Below are positions 12,974 to 23,497 of a stretch of 64,000 nt of DNA, piece after piece. The notes below the pieces were generated by a model that made no database searches, was not told the DNA's origin, and was given only the letters and a program-made list of their open reading frames with translations. This DNA comes from Prostheceraeus crozeri (lineage: Eukaryota; Platyhelminthes; Polycladida; Euryleptidae). The stretch covers positions 287,112 through 351,111 of the forward strand of contig CAJQUW010002206.1 in NCBI GenBank assembly GCA_907163375.1. The letters run 5' to 3'. Both the position numbers and the translations under genes were made by a program. The number at the start of each line of letters is the position of its first letter. Positions within the stretch are counted from its first letter, which is position 1.

Positions 12974-13519
12974 AAGGAAATCCATAACTACAATCTGACT
13001 CCTCTACTTGTTTCTGAAGAAATATAAAACCATAGTGTGTTAATGATCTCGCTGGTTCTGTAAGAAATTCACAACTGCAATCTGACTCCTCTACTTGTTT
13101 CTGAAGAAATATAGAACCATAGTGTGTTAATGATCTCGCTGGTTCTGTACGAAATCCATAACTGCAATCTGACTCCTCTACTTGTTTCTGAAGAAATATA
13201 GAACCATAGTGTGTTAATGATCTCGCTGTTTCTGTAAGAAATTCACAACTGCAATCTGACTCCTCTACTTGTTTCTGAAGAAATATAGAACCATAGTGTG
13301 TTAATGATCTCGCTGTTTCTGTACGAAATCCATAACTACAATCTGACTCCTCTACTTGTTTCTGAAGAAATACAGAACCATAGTGTGTTAATGATCTCGC
13401 TGTTTATGTAGGAAATCCACAACTACAATCTGACTCCTCTACTTGTTTCTGAAGAAATACAGAACCATAGTGTGTTAATGATCTCGCTGTTTATGTAGGA
13501 AATCCACAACTACAATCTG
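12974..13519. repeat. 87-bp satellite array, block 3 and right edge
   Basis: Just over six more 87-bp units in the same orientation. The array stops abruptly inside a unit after CAATCTG at 13,519, and unique sequence follows. Confidence 0.95.
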
Positions 13520-13528
13520 TCTGTATGT

Positions 13529-13534
13529 TTTATT
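13529..13534 (-). terminator. Poly(A) signal of the recombinase gene
   Basis: AATAAA on the minus strand about 180 bp beyond the stop codon of the gene that ends at 13,713, and ten bases from the satellite edge. Placement fits a vertebrate/invertebrate polyadenylation hexamer; no cleavage site evidence. Confidence 0.4.
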
Positions 13535-13712
13535 TGGATTAGTGATTTTATTGTGATCGCTGAAAGTGCTTTTAAACGAATTTTGCAAACAAATATGCAA
13601 GACTTATTGACTAACCCTTATTATCGCGACTCACTTTTAGTAGACGTACCGCGTTTGTTGCTTTCTCTGTTAAAATAGAATGTCCGTTTTAGCATTTGGA
13701 AGACTTTTGATA

Positions 13713-13871
13713 TCAATTGACTAACTTGTTTTCTGCATGCATCAACATTTTACTGACTTTGGCCAATGTTATCGACGAATCGGGAAGCCTGTAATACCTA
13801 CCGTGGACATCCACTGAATGTCCTAAGTGTCGACAAAGTAATCGCAATTGCGCATCCGTATAATCTTCGGA
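13713..13871 (-). CDS. C-terminal catalytic exon of the recombinase-like gene
   Basis: Begins after a good acceptor (TTCGTTGAATTTCAG) at 13,872 and ends at a TGA at 13,713. It encodes SEDYTDAQLRLLCRHLGHS, then VDVHGRYYRLPDSSITLAKV and a short tail. HLGH and the downstream YYR are the second histidine and nucleophile-tyrosine region of tyrosine recombinases. The exon is in phase with the donor at 14,414 (CAG|GTAAAT), giving an intron of 543 bp. All key residues expected in this part are present. Confidence 0.7.
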   Translation of the reverse strand, partial: SEDYTDAQLRLLCRHLGHSVDVHGRYYRLPDSSITLAKVSKMLMHAENKLVN

Positions 13872-14414
13872 CTGAAATTCAACGAACAGGATTTTAATTA
13901 TCTTAATAGTAATCGCGTCATTCCCTAGAACATCAAATAAAGCATTCATTTAAATATAGCCTTCAATGTATAATGTTAGACTAGGAAAAAATACTCATTG
14001 AGCAATGAGCTTTATAAATGCGAAGATTATATTGTACTCCCTTAATACACCGAGTAAGATCTTCAATGATAGTTGAAATTTGAATCACAATTGAATACAT
14101 GTACAAGGAAATGAGTACCGTAAGTAATCGCAGTATTCATGTTTCATTGATTAAATTTGCAACCATGAAACATTGCAAGGAGCTTATGGGAAAGATATAT
14201 TGAAACCAGTGTTCGTTGCACTATCAACACCGTGATATTAATTGAAAAACTTTACACGTAGGCCTACATAAAATAATAATACTCTCAGTGAAAAACAGAT
14301 AAAGTTGCTAATACCCATCTATCTATCATGTACGATCAAGATGAAAAGCAGCATCAAGACGATGATTTTATTTGCCAATTTAACTAAAGAATATGACTGA
14401 TAAAAACAATTTAC

Positions 14415-15006
14415 CTGTAAAGTTGTTGCAGAAAACTTGCGAAACTTCGTTGATCGCAAATTCTCCAGTCCAGCCTCGTTTGTAAGTGAACGAAGTACAT
14501 CCGTTCCTCGCAGTGGATTTCCGTTTTTGTTTGCGAAAATGTAATCATTATTTTCTTTGTCCTGGCACAGCCACTCAGTTGTCGCTACACACTCTTTGGG
14601 AAAAATTATTGGTACAAATTTCCGTCCCTTTCCAATAACATAAAGTAGCTCTATCTCTTCCACAAGCTGCTGCTCATCATCAGAAAGTCTCTGATCTTTC
14701 GCTCCATTCTTCCATTCAGATCGTTGCTTCCAGTGGGATACTTTTACATTAGAAACTTCACCCGCTCTTCGTTTATTAAAGAAAATCAAACGTGCGACAG
14801 TCAGCTCAGCAATGCGACGCTTATTTTCTGGTACCATTAATGTGGAATTCAACCGGCTTGACAGAAATTCTTTGAATAAAACCATATCATCAGACGAAGG
14901 TAATTTTTGCGGAACACCTGAACTTGAACATGACATCGTCTTGAACGCATTGAAACTCAATGGTTGAAGTCTTGCAGAAATAATTTCATCCATCTTCAGT
15001 AACTTG
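14415..15006 (-). CDS. Central catalytic exon of the recombinase-like gene
   Basis: Open frame containing LTVARLIFFNKRRAGEVSNV (the first active-site arginine region), VIGKGRKFVPIIFP, then PLRGTDVLRSLTNEAGLENL and STKFRKFSATTLQ, where RK.SAT corresponds to the His/Lys-x-x-Arg box. It ends at a strong donor CAG|GTAAAT. The N-terminal part (KMDEIISARLQPLSF) is reached only by a frame change relative to the sequence upstream, and a stretch usual in the family before PSSDDMVLFKEFL seems absent. Confidence 0.65.
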
Positions 15007-15550
15007 CGTCCCAATTACGTCATATGTCAACCGATTGTAGAAATCTTTCAATCCTGGAGTATTGGCAAATGACAGCGATGGCAAAGTGGATTTCTTCATG
15101 GAGGGTTTCACAGCGCAGGACATCGATGCCGCCAAAAGTCAGTCTTCGCATAGAATCCGAAGCAGTTAGAACAAGAAACATATAACCCGATACAGTTTGT
15201 CATGTCAATATCTCTGGCTGGTCGTTTTACAGGAATCACAAAGCCACCAGAACGAATGGATTCACAGTTATGGATGTAATTACCCAGGTTGCGAATCACC
15301 TGGATCGCATTTTTTCTTTGTTTTGCATTCTTAGGATGAGTTATAACATCCTTGACTTTATCTTCGGACTTATGCTTTCGATATAGGTTTTCAGCGAGAG
15401 ATGTTGTCCTTAGATGCATTTTACAGAAGAAGCATACATCGATCTTGTCCCATACTCTTTTATTTCCCTTTTGGTTTGTACCAGTTATAACCAAAGAAAA
15501 ATTTGAAGCTGTTTCCAACTTCGTGTCCATTGGGCACCGGGAAACGTTCC
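15007..15550 (-). CDS. Cys/His-rich segment of the recombinase-like gene
   Basis: Encodes NKRVWDKIDVCFFCKM, a partial His pair (YRKH), IRNLGNYIHNCE, GGFVIPVKRP and CSNCFGFY..TDFWRHRCP. The CxxC, HN, IPVKRP and CxxC...WRH..CP landmarks are the conserved N-terminal zinc-binding layout of this family. The first His of the upper finger appears replaced. A stop follows CPAL at 15,108, but another frame continues with a family-like sequence (STLPSLSFANTPGLKDFYNR) down to about 15,010, so a small frame change is likely at 15,11x. Confidence 0.65.
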
Positions 15551-15608
15551 CTTGACATGAAACTTGACTCGACGATGAGGATGATTGTACATGAGAAGAT
15601 AGACCTAC

Positions 15609-16052
15609 TTCCTCGGTCTGATGAGTAGATACTTCGGTATGAAGAGAAGAAAGCTTCCGTAGTAGTATTTGACGTAGACCTCGGGCGAGAATGTTTCAGT
15701 GTTTCTTCATCAGAACCATTGATGAACCAAGTAGATGTAGATGATTCGGAGTGCGTGTCCATCTTACTATCGTCATCCGACTCTTTGATGATGTAAGTAG
15801 ACGTTGATGATTCAGAATGTGTATCAACATCATTCTCTCCATCTGAGTCTTTAATGATACAAGCTGATTCAGGATAACCACCAACTATATTCTCTTTATC
15901 TGAGCTTTTCTTGAAACATGACAGAAGATTAGATTCATCGTAGTTTTTTCTTCTTTTCCTGGGATCGAAGATCGGAAATTGTGCAGTTTCATCCAGAGAA
16001 TTATCACTTTCTGATACAACGTTGTCACAGTCGAGGTCCACATTTGCTATTG
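15609..16052 (-). CDS. Acidic N-terminal exon with three IIK-acidic repeats
   Basis: Starts after a textbook acceptor (TTTTCTCATTCCATTTTAG) at 16,053. It is rich in Ser, Asp and Glu and holds three tandem units of about 22 residues: CIIKDSDGENDVDTHSESS, YIIKESDDDSKMDTHSESS and WFINGSDEETLKHSRPRS. Each has a short hydrophobic core followed by acidic residues, the pattern of SUMO-interaction motifs (inference). The frame must change to reach the Cys/His segment. A 58-bp GT-AG intron at 15,551-15,608 would do this, but it is very short; a frameshift is equally possible. Confidence 0.55.
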
Positions 16053-16396
16053 CTAAAATGGAATGAGAAAACATCTATTTATGTATAAACATACAAGAGA
16101 AAAGAGGCATGCTAGTACGACATCAATTTTTTGCAAGAAATTGCATCTACCCTTGATATAACTTGAATCTTCATTTATTTATCAAACAATGATAGAACAT
16201 CAATTTATTAATCTTTCAAACTCACCAAAGCCTTACTGACTGGCTTTGTTTGACCTGGCGCTAACGGGCGTTGGTTTATTTACGATAACTACTATTATAA
16301 CTGACAGTAATATGGAGAAAAATGAATCAATTAGTGATTGGATTAAAATCCAGAACAACAGAATTGCATCCAAATTGTTTTGAAATTTCCAATGTA

Positions 16397-16626
16397 TTTT
16401 TTTAACGTCTCATACCGCATCCAAGGCAAAAGGCCATACTAGCCGAAGCTAGAGATGCGGTGTCCTTCTACAACTGGCAACTCCCACCAGGCTACCCTCA
16501 AGATAAATCTTATAGGTAACCCTTATGGTGAGAGCGGTGTTACCTCCCCAGACGGTGACTCGAACCCTCGACCTTCTGTACTATGTGACAAAGTGTCGGT
16601 CGCTTTATCAACTGAGCCATCCTACC
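16397..16626 (-). mobile_element. tRNA-derived SINE
   Basis: On the minus strand an A-box-like TGGCTCAGTTGATAAAG is followed by a B-box GGTTCGAGTCACC (16,554-16,566), then an unrelated body of about 150 bp ending GAGACGTTAAAAAAATA. This head-body-short tail layout is that of a tRNA-derived SINE. It lies just upstream of the recombinase-like gene on the same strand. Confidence 0.75.
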
Positions 16627-18375
16627 ACCAAACTAAACTTCATATATATTCCATTTTCAAGCATTGCAACACATCTAACAAATTGCAAACTTAACACTAA
16701 TATCTTCTACATTATATTTTATGCACTTAAATCAGACAAATTAGACATAAGCTAAATATTGATTTTATCTTTCAGTCAGAAACAAAAAGACGTTACTAAA
16801 TCATGAGTGTGAATATAAGTAACACTCGAACTGTTGTGTCGAGAATCTCTTTTTAACAACAATTCTATAACATGAACATCTCAAACGCAAATAATTTGAC
16901 ATCGGAACAAATGCATGTCCATCGAATATATTTTCAAATCGATTTCACCATAGTAAACCAATAAAACATGGCATATGATTATGTTTATATTGAGATTCGA
17001 ATTGTGTACTGGCCTGTTCCTTACATCGAGGAGAAAAACAATAAATTTAGGAATCATATCAAACGTGACAATGATAATTTTTCCGAGAAAGTTAAAGTTG
17101 TCCGTCTTTAAAGCTGATAAGATCCCAAAAAATTGTTTTAATTATAATGATAAAATCGCGAATGGTGTCAAATCCAAAGTTGTGAACATACGTGAGTGGG
17201 ACCTTGTAGCTGAAATCCAAAATGCATTTTTGAGTAAACAAGTCAACAATTGAGTGATCAACTCTGTGAGTGCAGTGGTCATAAAGCTGTCGAAATATTG
17301 AAACGTGATTGATTTCAGGTAGATCGGTTTTCTACTTTTGAAAGAATGCAATTGCTATTGATTATCGGCATTATCGACTATCGGTACGAGTGGTTAATAT
17401 GACCCTTAGTAGCCAGTTTGAACATTTTTAACGTATGACTTACCAAGTGAAGATCTACAATAATTGAAAGTAGAATGATGAAAAGTGAACCTACATATAA
17501 AAATAGTAAACCATGCTAAATATGTAATAAATATATTTATTAATTAAATAATTAAATTATTAAATTATTAAATAAATTAAATATGTAATAATGTAAGTCA
17601 GCATCTAATAATCTTAACAATGACAAAAAGTTTTTGGCTTATATCACGATTATAACTTGAAAACTAAAAACAAATACAAAAAAATTGTGCATGAATCAAG
17701 TCAGATTCGGTCATTGTAAATTTACTGAGATTTAAGAACATAGTTAGAAGAAAAAACAAAATCACTTTTGCAAAGATTGCATTTCTTGAGTTACCCTGTC
17801 AAGCTACAGCTTAGCTCGCTTTTGTCTTTCCTTAACTTCAGAAAGCTTTTCCGCCGCCTTCCTTTTCCCTGCGGAATCCCCCCCACAGGTTGACAAAGAC
17901 AATATAATACAACATCATTACTACTAAGTAGATGTAAAAAAATATCTGACCATTTTTGTGAATTTAACTGACTTTTATCTGACCGCATACACCCTGTTGC
18001 ACTAATATCAAAACAGTTACGAAATATTGGATTTCGGTCTCTATTAACGAATCGATTTCAGATAAAATAGGCTTACAAACTTAGAGACTGAAATTCAAAA
18101 TATATAGTAGGCATACATAATTGACAAATGTACTACCAGGTACATTATACACATCTGATTTACCTCTTATTTGTCTTCAAAACGAGCATGTTCTTTATCG
18201 CTAATTCCTTTGCTTTTCTCATCTGACAATAGAAGAAAATTAATGTTACAACCAAAAAATCATAATATATTTCTAGCATGTAACATAGAATGGTATAAAA
18301 TATAAACTATTGTTGATTGCATTGATCGTAACTGACTGAATGTAACTGATTTACGTGCACTTCATAACTAAACAT
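16627..18375 (-). other. Gene-poor stretch with two weak terminal-exon candidates
   Basis: Mostly AT-rich with no recognised gene. Two short minus-strand pieces have acceptor-like sequence and charged peptides: 17,809-17,866 (after CCGCAG; reads KRKAAEKLSEVKERQKRAKL then stop) and 18,164-18,231 (after TTGTCAG; reads MRKAKELAIKNMLVLKT in one frame, and KSKGISDKEHARFEDK to a stop in another). The first pair does not join in phase, so this is only a hint of the last exons of an unseen gene. AT-only runs occur at 17,520-17,590. Confidence 0.2.
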
Positions 18376-18379
18376 ATAG

Positions 18380-18583
18380 TTATTTATGTCGGAGTTCTCC
18401 CAATTTTCATTGTTAGTATGAAAACTTTTTTATGCTAACTTTTTTTTAGTATAAAACTCTTTTTAATGCTGAAGCCATTGTCAAACCTGTCGAATGGTTA
18501 GCGGTGCTGGTCGAAAAGTTGCAGCATTAAAAAGAAGTTTTCATACTAACAATGAAAATTGGGTGACCTCCTACATAAATAAT
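18380..18583. repeat. Fold-back repeat (MITE-like), about 200 bp
   Basis: Inverted arms of about 45-50 bp: CAATTTTCATTGTTAGTATG at 18,401 is the reverse complement of the sequence ending near 18,561, and the match extends outward through CATAAATAA. A nested smaller inverted pair (TTTTTAATGCT/AGCATTAAAAA) lies inside. No clear target duplication. Confidence 0.75.
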
Positions 18584-18712
18584 ACATACAACACCCAACC
18601 ACAAATTATACGTTTAAACATATAAAGTGTACGAAAAATGGATTAAAATTAAATTAAACATGGAGTAATACAAAAATATGTGATGGCTGACGGCGGGAGG
18701 ACCATAATAAAT

Positions 18713-18987
18713 AATTGAAATAAATCAAAAAATATGTGTTTTTCTCTCCCGGGTAATTTAATGCCAAGAAGAATAATTTAAAATCAAGGTAAAACTATAT
18801 ACAGCCGACGTTTCGGGTCCAGACCCTTTCTCGAAGCAGAGATGTTAAAGTAACTTATCTCTGCCTCGAGAAAGGGTCTGGACCCGAAACATCGGCTGTA
18901 TATAGTTTTACCTTAATTTTAAATTATTCTTGTTGACATTAAATTACCCGGGAGAGAAAAACACATATTTTTTGATTTATTTCAATT
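18713..18987. repeat. Near-perfect 275-bp palindrome
   Basis: Arms of about 125 bp (18,713-18,837 and 18,862-18,987) are almost perfect reverse complements, from AATTGAAATAAATC outermost through CTCTCCCGGGTAATTTAATG to GGGTCTGGACCCGAAAC near the centre. Only scattered mismatches occur (for example CGTCGG versus CATCGG). The inner segment GGGTCTGGACCCGAAAC resembles stem II plus GAAAC of hammerhead ribozymes, but the preceding CTCGAGA does not match CUGANGA. Confidence 0.85.
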
Positions 18988-21640
18988 ATACAAAAATAAT
19001 ATAACAAACATATAGTAGCTAGCTTAATTGAATGTTCGATTAAGACCAGTGTTGACACAGTAGCAAAATTGAGAAAAATCCGCCGATTACTTATAGAATA
19101 AAATGATGAACTGAAAAAAGTACTCGTTAAATTTATCAATATCATAATTTTAATCAAAAATGGAACCTAAATTGCGCAGCTCACATTCACAATTCATTCT
19201 AATAACAATAAAACCCATTTGATAGGACTTCGCTAAAATATCATCATTTTTACGGTTGCCGGCAAATGTCAAGTTAAATGGACGGCAGGAAAACCCAAGT
19301 TTTATTTTTTATCACACTTCCTGTAGCCTAACCCACTCTGCCGTTAGACCCGTTTTGGGAATATTGTCATTCAGTAGCGTAGCCGAGGGGGGAGCGCGGA
19401 ATGTTCCCTCCTACTAGTCATGTCATCGACAAAATGACAGTCATAATTAATCATAAAGCATAATTAATTTAGTAGGCTACATTCTTGAAAGCAGTTGGCC
19501 CAAGTCCCTTTTAAAGTTTTAGTTTTAGGCAAACAATTCGCTAACTAAAGATCTCTATCAAATGCCTTATTATATATAGGCCTATTCAATCTCCTGGTAT
19601 CCACATTTTAAATTTATGTGATAAATCTTTGCATCCGAATATCTAAAAACTTCTAAAACTCTTCGCAACATTTCCTATTTCCAATTCAACATAAGAACGT
19701 TTATTCAGTTGTATGAAGAGACTAAAAACCTATCTCCGTTCCACAATGAAGGAATCTCTTTTAGCACTGATGTCTATTCACAAAGAAATTAGGTCAGACT
19801 ACAATGAATACATGAAAGTGTACGCTCGTAAATACTCACCAAAGATGAGGATTCAGTGACGGTGAGTCAGATGATTTGTTCATTCAAAAAGACAGTAAAA
19901 TATACCCTACACTGATAATTCTCAAAAACATGTATTACTTCAGAATCTAAAATCTAAGCTACCTATATATCGACAAAATGATTCATATTTAGAATTATGT
20001 TCCTAATTATTGTAATTATGAAACGCAAATGTAAGAATTCAACAAAAATAATAAAAACACGAAAATACATAATAAATATACAAGAGTACATGGGCGTATA
20101 CGTAATACATCCGTTTCTATAAAGTATTTAATAGGTAATGAGTAACGAATTATAAATACTATAGACCTGGTATGCCCCCCTCTAACAAATTTTGGCTGTT
20201 GTCACTGTTGTCATTTACAATAAGTTGCATCAAGTATATATTAAAATAATGATCAGGTTGATATGAAATAATTTTATTTTATCATTACAATATTGAATAC
20301 AAAATATTTCTTATTTATCATTACAATATGAAATATATAACAGATGACGTTATTCATAACAGTAAAGGAAATCTAACGTTCAGAATCAACATCATGTTAA
20401 CTGGATTGAAACAGTCGATAAATCAAAAATATTTAAAGTTGATGCAATAAATATTGAATGCATTTAAAGTATGATTTCAACCACTAGAAATAATTTGAAG
20501 TTTGAGATAATATTTCATATAGAGTAGCACATGTCTTATTGAACTATTCCTCGGTGAAACGATAATAACTTATTATTGCAATGAACTTAAATGTTTTTAT
20601 AAATATATTTTGCCCAATTCGTATATTCTTTGGCATTTATAATGAAAAAATTGTATTTTTCATATACATATTCATTTTACTGACAATCCATTACAAATTT
20701 TTGGATACTAAGAAAAAAATTTGATACACGTAACATTAAGCAGTTTTTGGTACCTAAATCAATAAAATTCATGTTCATGTCTTGATGAAATTTGATATCG
20801 CATCACATTTATAGTGAAAGTTGACTAAAAATTTAAATTTAAAAATCTCCATGTTGGAAATGATCAGTTTCATCAATATTACTTCTACCTCATTTGTTTA
20901 GCTTCATGATAGTCAATACATAGTCAAAGTTTTCTATTTGTACCTAGAAATGGGAGAAATGTCATCCATAGCCATCAGAATTCGATGCTCGCATCAGATT
21001 CAGAGCGCGCATCATATTGCAATATAATATTTCCTCAATCGCATCAGATTACAGCATTTACGCCCCACAATAAGTAGCCGTCGATCTGATGACGAATTGT
21101 GGTCACTTTTTAGAGAAAAAATGGCATTTTTCACGAAAAATGATACAATACCAATGAGCATTGACTAAGCGACTTTTGATTTTCAATTAAGACCAGTTAA
21201 GTATTCTACATGTAAAGTTTCGTTTGAATTGATGCAGTCAATCGAAATTCAGAAGCGTCGATGTGATGACGAAAACGGCGACAATTTGATGAAAAAGTTG
21301 TAGCTATATATGTCGACCTAGCTCTGAGTTGAATGAGTTTGATTTCTCAACTCTTGATATTTCTTTGATTCAGGGTCATTAGAGATTCTTTGAGTCAAAG
21401 TCCGCTTCAATACATCCTATTTTTCTTTGCTGTACAGGATTCCAAAAAAATGTATTTTTCGTCTGGACAAGCAAAAATGAGGTGTTTTTATATTTCAAAT
21501 GATTTTTCATGTCAGAAATCTTGCAATATTCGGAGACGAAGACCAACATGCACATTGACAACAGACCTATATCTTGGTCACAAAATGCGAAAGACAAGAA
21601 TCACTCCAAAAAACGCTAAAATTTCTGGATTTTACAATAT
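18988..21640. other. AT-rich intergenic DNA, no gene seen
   Basis: No recognisable gene, RNA or terminal repeats. A motif CAGTAGCGTAGCC near 19,372 resembles the end of a known type of hAT element, but no matching partner was found. GTAGGCCTA-type words are present. Confidence 0.5.
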
Positions 21641-21795
21641 ATTGCGTTCATGTCGGTAGTATATCAACACAGGAATAATTTGCAAAAATTTAACTTTTTA
21701 AGAATTGCTAATTTTTTGGACTGCAAGAACGCTATCTCCACAAAAAACTGAATATTTTCACATAATAATTATTTTCACGAATATTAAAAAGTCAA
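21640..21795. repeat. Dispersed repeat family R1, copy 1
   Basis: Shares a block (tracts like AATTTGCAAAA, a Leu-like TTTTTTGGAC, GCAAGAACG...ATCTCC and ACTGAATATTTTCA) with copies at 44.44-44.74 and 58.05-58.17 kb, and in reverse at 35.49-35.80 and 59.34-59.70 kb. Diverged, unclassified. Confidence 0.6.
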
Positions 21796-22795
21796 ATTTT
21801 CAGTATAAGGACTGATATTGTTGTCGAGAGAGCGCAGCGATCGAGGCAACGAACGACATCGCTCAGAATACTGAAAAGTACTTTATACGATACAGTTCAA
21901 AAATCTCTATGATTATTGCTTCAATAATAACGTTTGTGCTTGCCACAATAAAGTTTTCGAGTTCATTAACTTCAAAGAGTGCATTAAACAGTTTTTATTG
22001 CATTCCTTCATTGAAATACATTCGCACATAGAAAGTTTTTCATCATAGAAATTGATAACAATAAAACCTCTAGAATAGAAGTAGAACTTCATACAATGCA
22101 CAATAGTGGCACAAATATCGCACGCATTTTCACTTAGATACACCTGTCAACGGCTGTATCATTGGGTTAGAATCAGTCACATGTGCAATTAAAAGCTTTT
22201 CATTGGCTCTTCATGCCCCAACTTAGTTCCCCCGGATGTGCCGCGACCTTGAGTCAATTTCCATTCTAGTCAACTTCAGATAAACAATCTATTTCTATGT
22301 TTTTCATCCTCTAAAACGGTACATTCTACATAGAAATCTCAAGAATTACCGTTGATATAAACAATTCCATGACAAATATGGGTGGATTTTTGACAGCTAT
22401 AAAATTTGGATGGTTATAGATTATGAGGATCCTGTGAAAAATAATAGTTATTTACGTAACAAATGCAAAGTATCTTGATTGCATTTTTCGAGATCAACAT
22501 GTCTAATGCACGAACCAGAGGGATGGATACTTAGCTGTTGTTGAGTAAGTTACTATTTTAATCGAGTGAAAGCATGTCCATAAGTAAAGGTATTTATTTC
22601 TATGCATTCATCTCCATCTATGCTAGATATATTTTCGTCCTATTTGTCGGCCATACTATGACATTTAGAAGTCTATGGCCATACTTAGAAATGAAGTATG
22701 AATATACATAGGATACTAAATATTTGGAATATTACAAGAAGATTTTCAAAATTTCATTGTGATCAGAATTATACCTTAGTGTCCAGTATTTGTCA
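21796..22795. other. Intergenic DNA, no gene seen
   Basis: AT-rich single-copy-looking sequence with short open frames only. The GC-rich patch near 21,820-21,870 has no recognised structure. Confidence 0.4.
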
Positions 22796-22803
22796 GATTC
22801 TAT

Positions 22804-23489
22804 CAGGGATGCGGAGTCGGAGTCGGAGTCCTATCAAATGATAGGACTCCAGACTCCGGCCTATAACTAGACCCGAAATATAATACAAACAAATTATTTA
22901 TTCTCGTGCATATGGCTGTCACTATCTTGATGTCAACTTTCTCCGTCAAACAAAAGTACAGAGACACTGCTGCATGCAAAACTTGCAATAGTTGACGGAA
23001 TGAACCGTGATTGTGAAAAAAGGATTGTCTTTTCACTCGGTGATTTAGTAGAGAAGACAAGCCTTCCTATCCTCGATCACACCATCACGCCATAGGTCAC
23101 ATTACCTCATATCCTCACGTTAATCGTGTGTGATGGCTCCTCTAAAGCGCATATTAAAATCGAAAGTGTGCTCATATTTATTTGGAGAAGGATGTGGATT
23201 ATCCTACCTGGTAGAGACCTGGTAGAAAAACCGTGTGAAGCACACATCAAGAAGATGGGAGGAGCCGAGTCGTGTGCATTCAACTGAAGGCGACATTTGA
23301 TCAGCTTTCATCGAAAATGATTGATAATTAATACAACATGATCACTAAATATAGGTTCAGCTAAGCCTATAATGATCTATGATGTGGGCTACCAGTTAAT
23401 TTTTCAAAAAAGGCTTGCCTCTCAGAGTCGGAGTGCTATCAACCCCCGGAGTCGGAGTCCTATCAAAATGATAGGACTCCTCATCCCTG
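22804..23489. mobile_element. Non-autonomous hAT element, family H1, copy 1
   Basis: Starts CAGGGATGCGGAGTC and ends GGACTCCTCATCCCTG, imperfect inverted ends, flanked by the 8-bp direct repeat GATTCTAT (22,796-22,803 and 23,490-23,497). Eight-base target duplications and CAGGG-type ends are typical of hAT transposons. Each end also carries a small hairpin (GGAGTCCTATCA/TGATAGGACTCC) and GGAGTC multiples. No transposase. Two sister copies lie at 30.2 and 34.4 kb. Confidence 0.92.
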
Positions 23490-23497
23490 GATTCTAT

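Larger units (their letters stand above)
13713..16052 (-). pseudogene. Tyrosine-recombinase-fold gene with zinc-binding segment
   Basis: Best gene candidate in the window, read on the minus strand as several exons: acidic repeat region, Cys/His segment, catalytic core, C-terminal catalytic exon. The order Cys/His N-terminus, then FNKRRAGEV and RK.SAT, then HLGHS..VH..YYRLP matches a multi-copy family of uncharacterised integrase-like proteins in fish and marine invertebrates (family recalled, not searched). Such proteins share the phage-integrase fold with Crypton recombinases, but this one is distinct from the Crypton at 27.8 kb. Frame changes near 15.6, 15.11 and 15.01 kb, and apparent loss of about 60 residues before the catalytic core, point to a decayed copy unless further short introns exist. 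The first exon lies upstream of 16,052 and was not found. Confidence 0.65.

Noticed and set aside
1-13519. Regular repeats as a possible CRISPR-like array
   Set aside because: Units are contiguous without spacers, 87 bp long, and the surroundings are eukaryotic with introns and LINEs.
18713-18987. Intact hammerhead ribozyme in the palindrome
   Set aside because: GGGTCTGGACCC followed by GAAAC is present, but the required CUGANGA box is replaced by CTCGAGA.
19365-19425. CAGTAGCGTAGCC as a hAT element end
   Set aside because: No matching inverted partner or target duplication found downstream.
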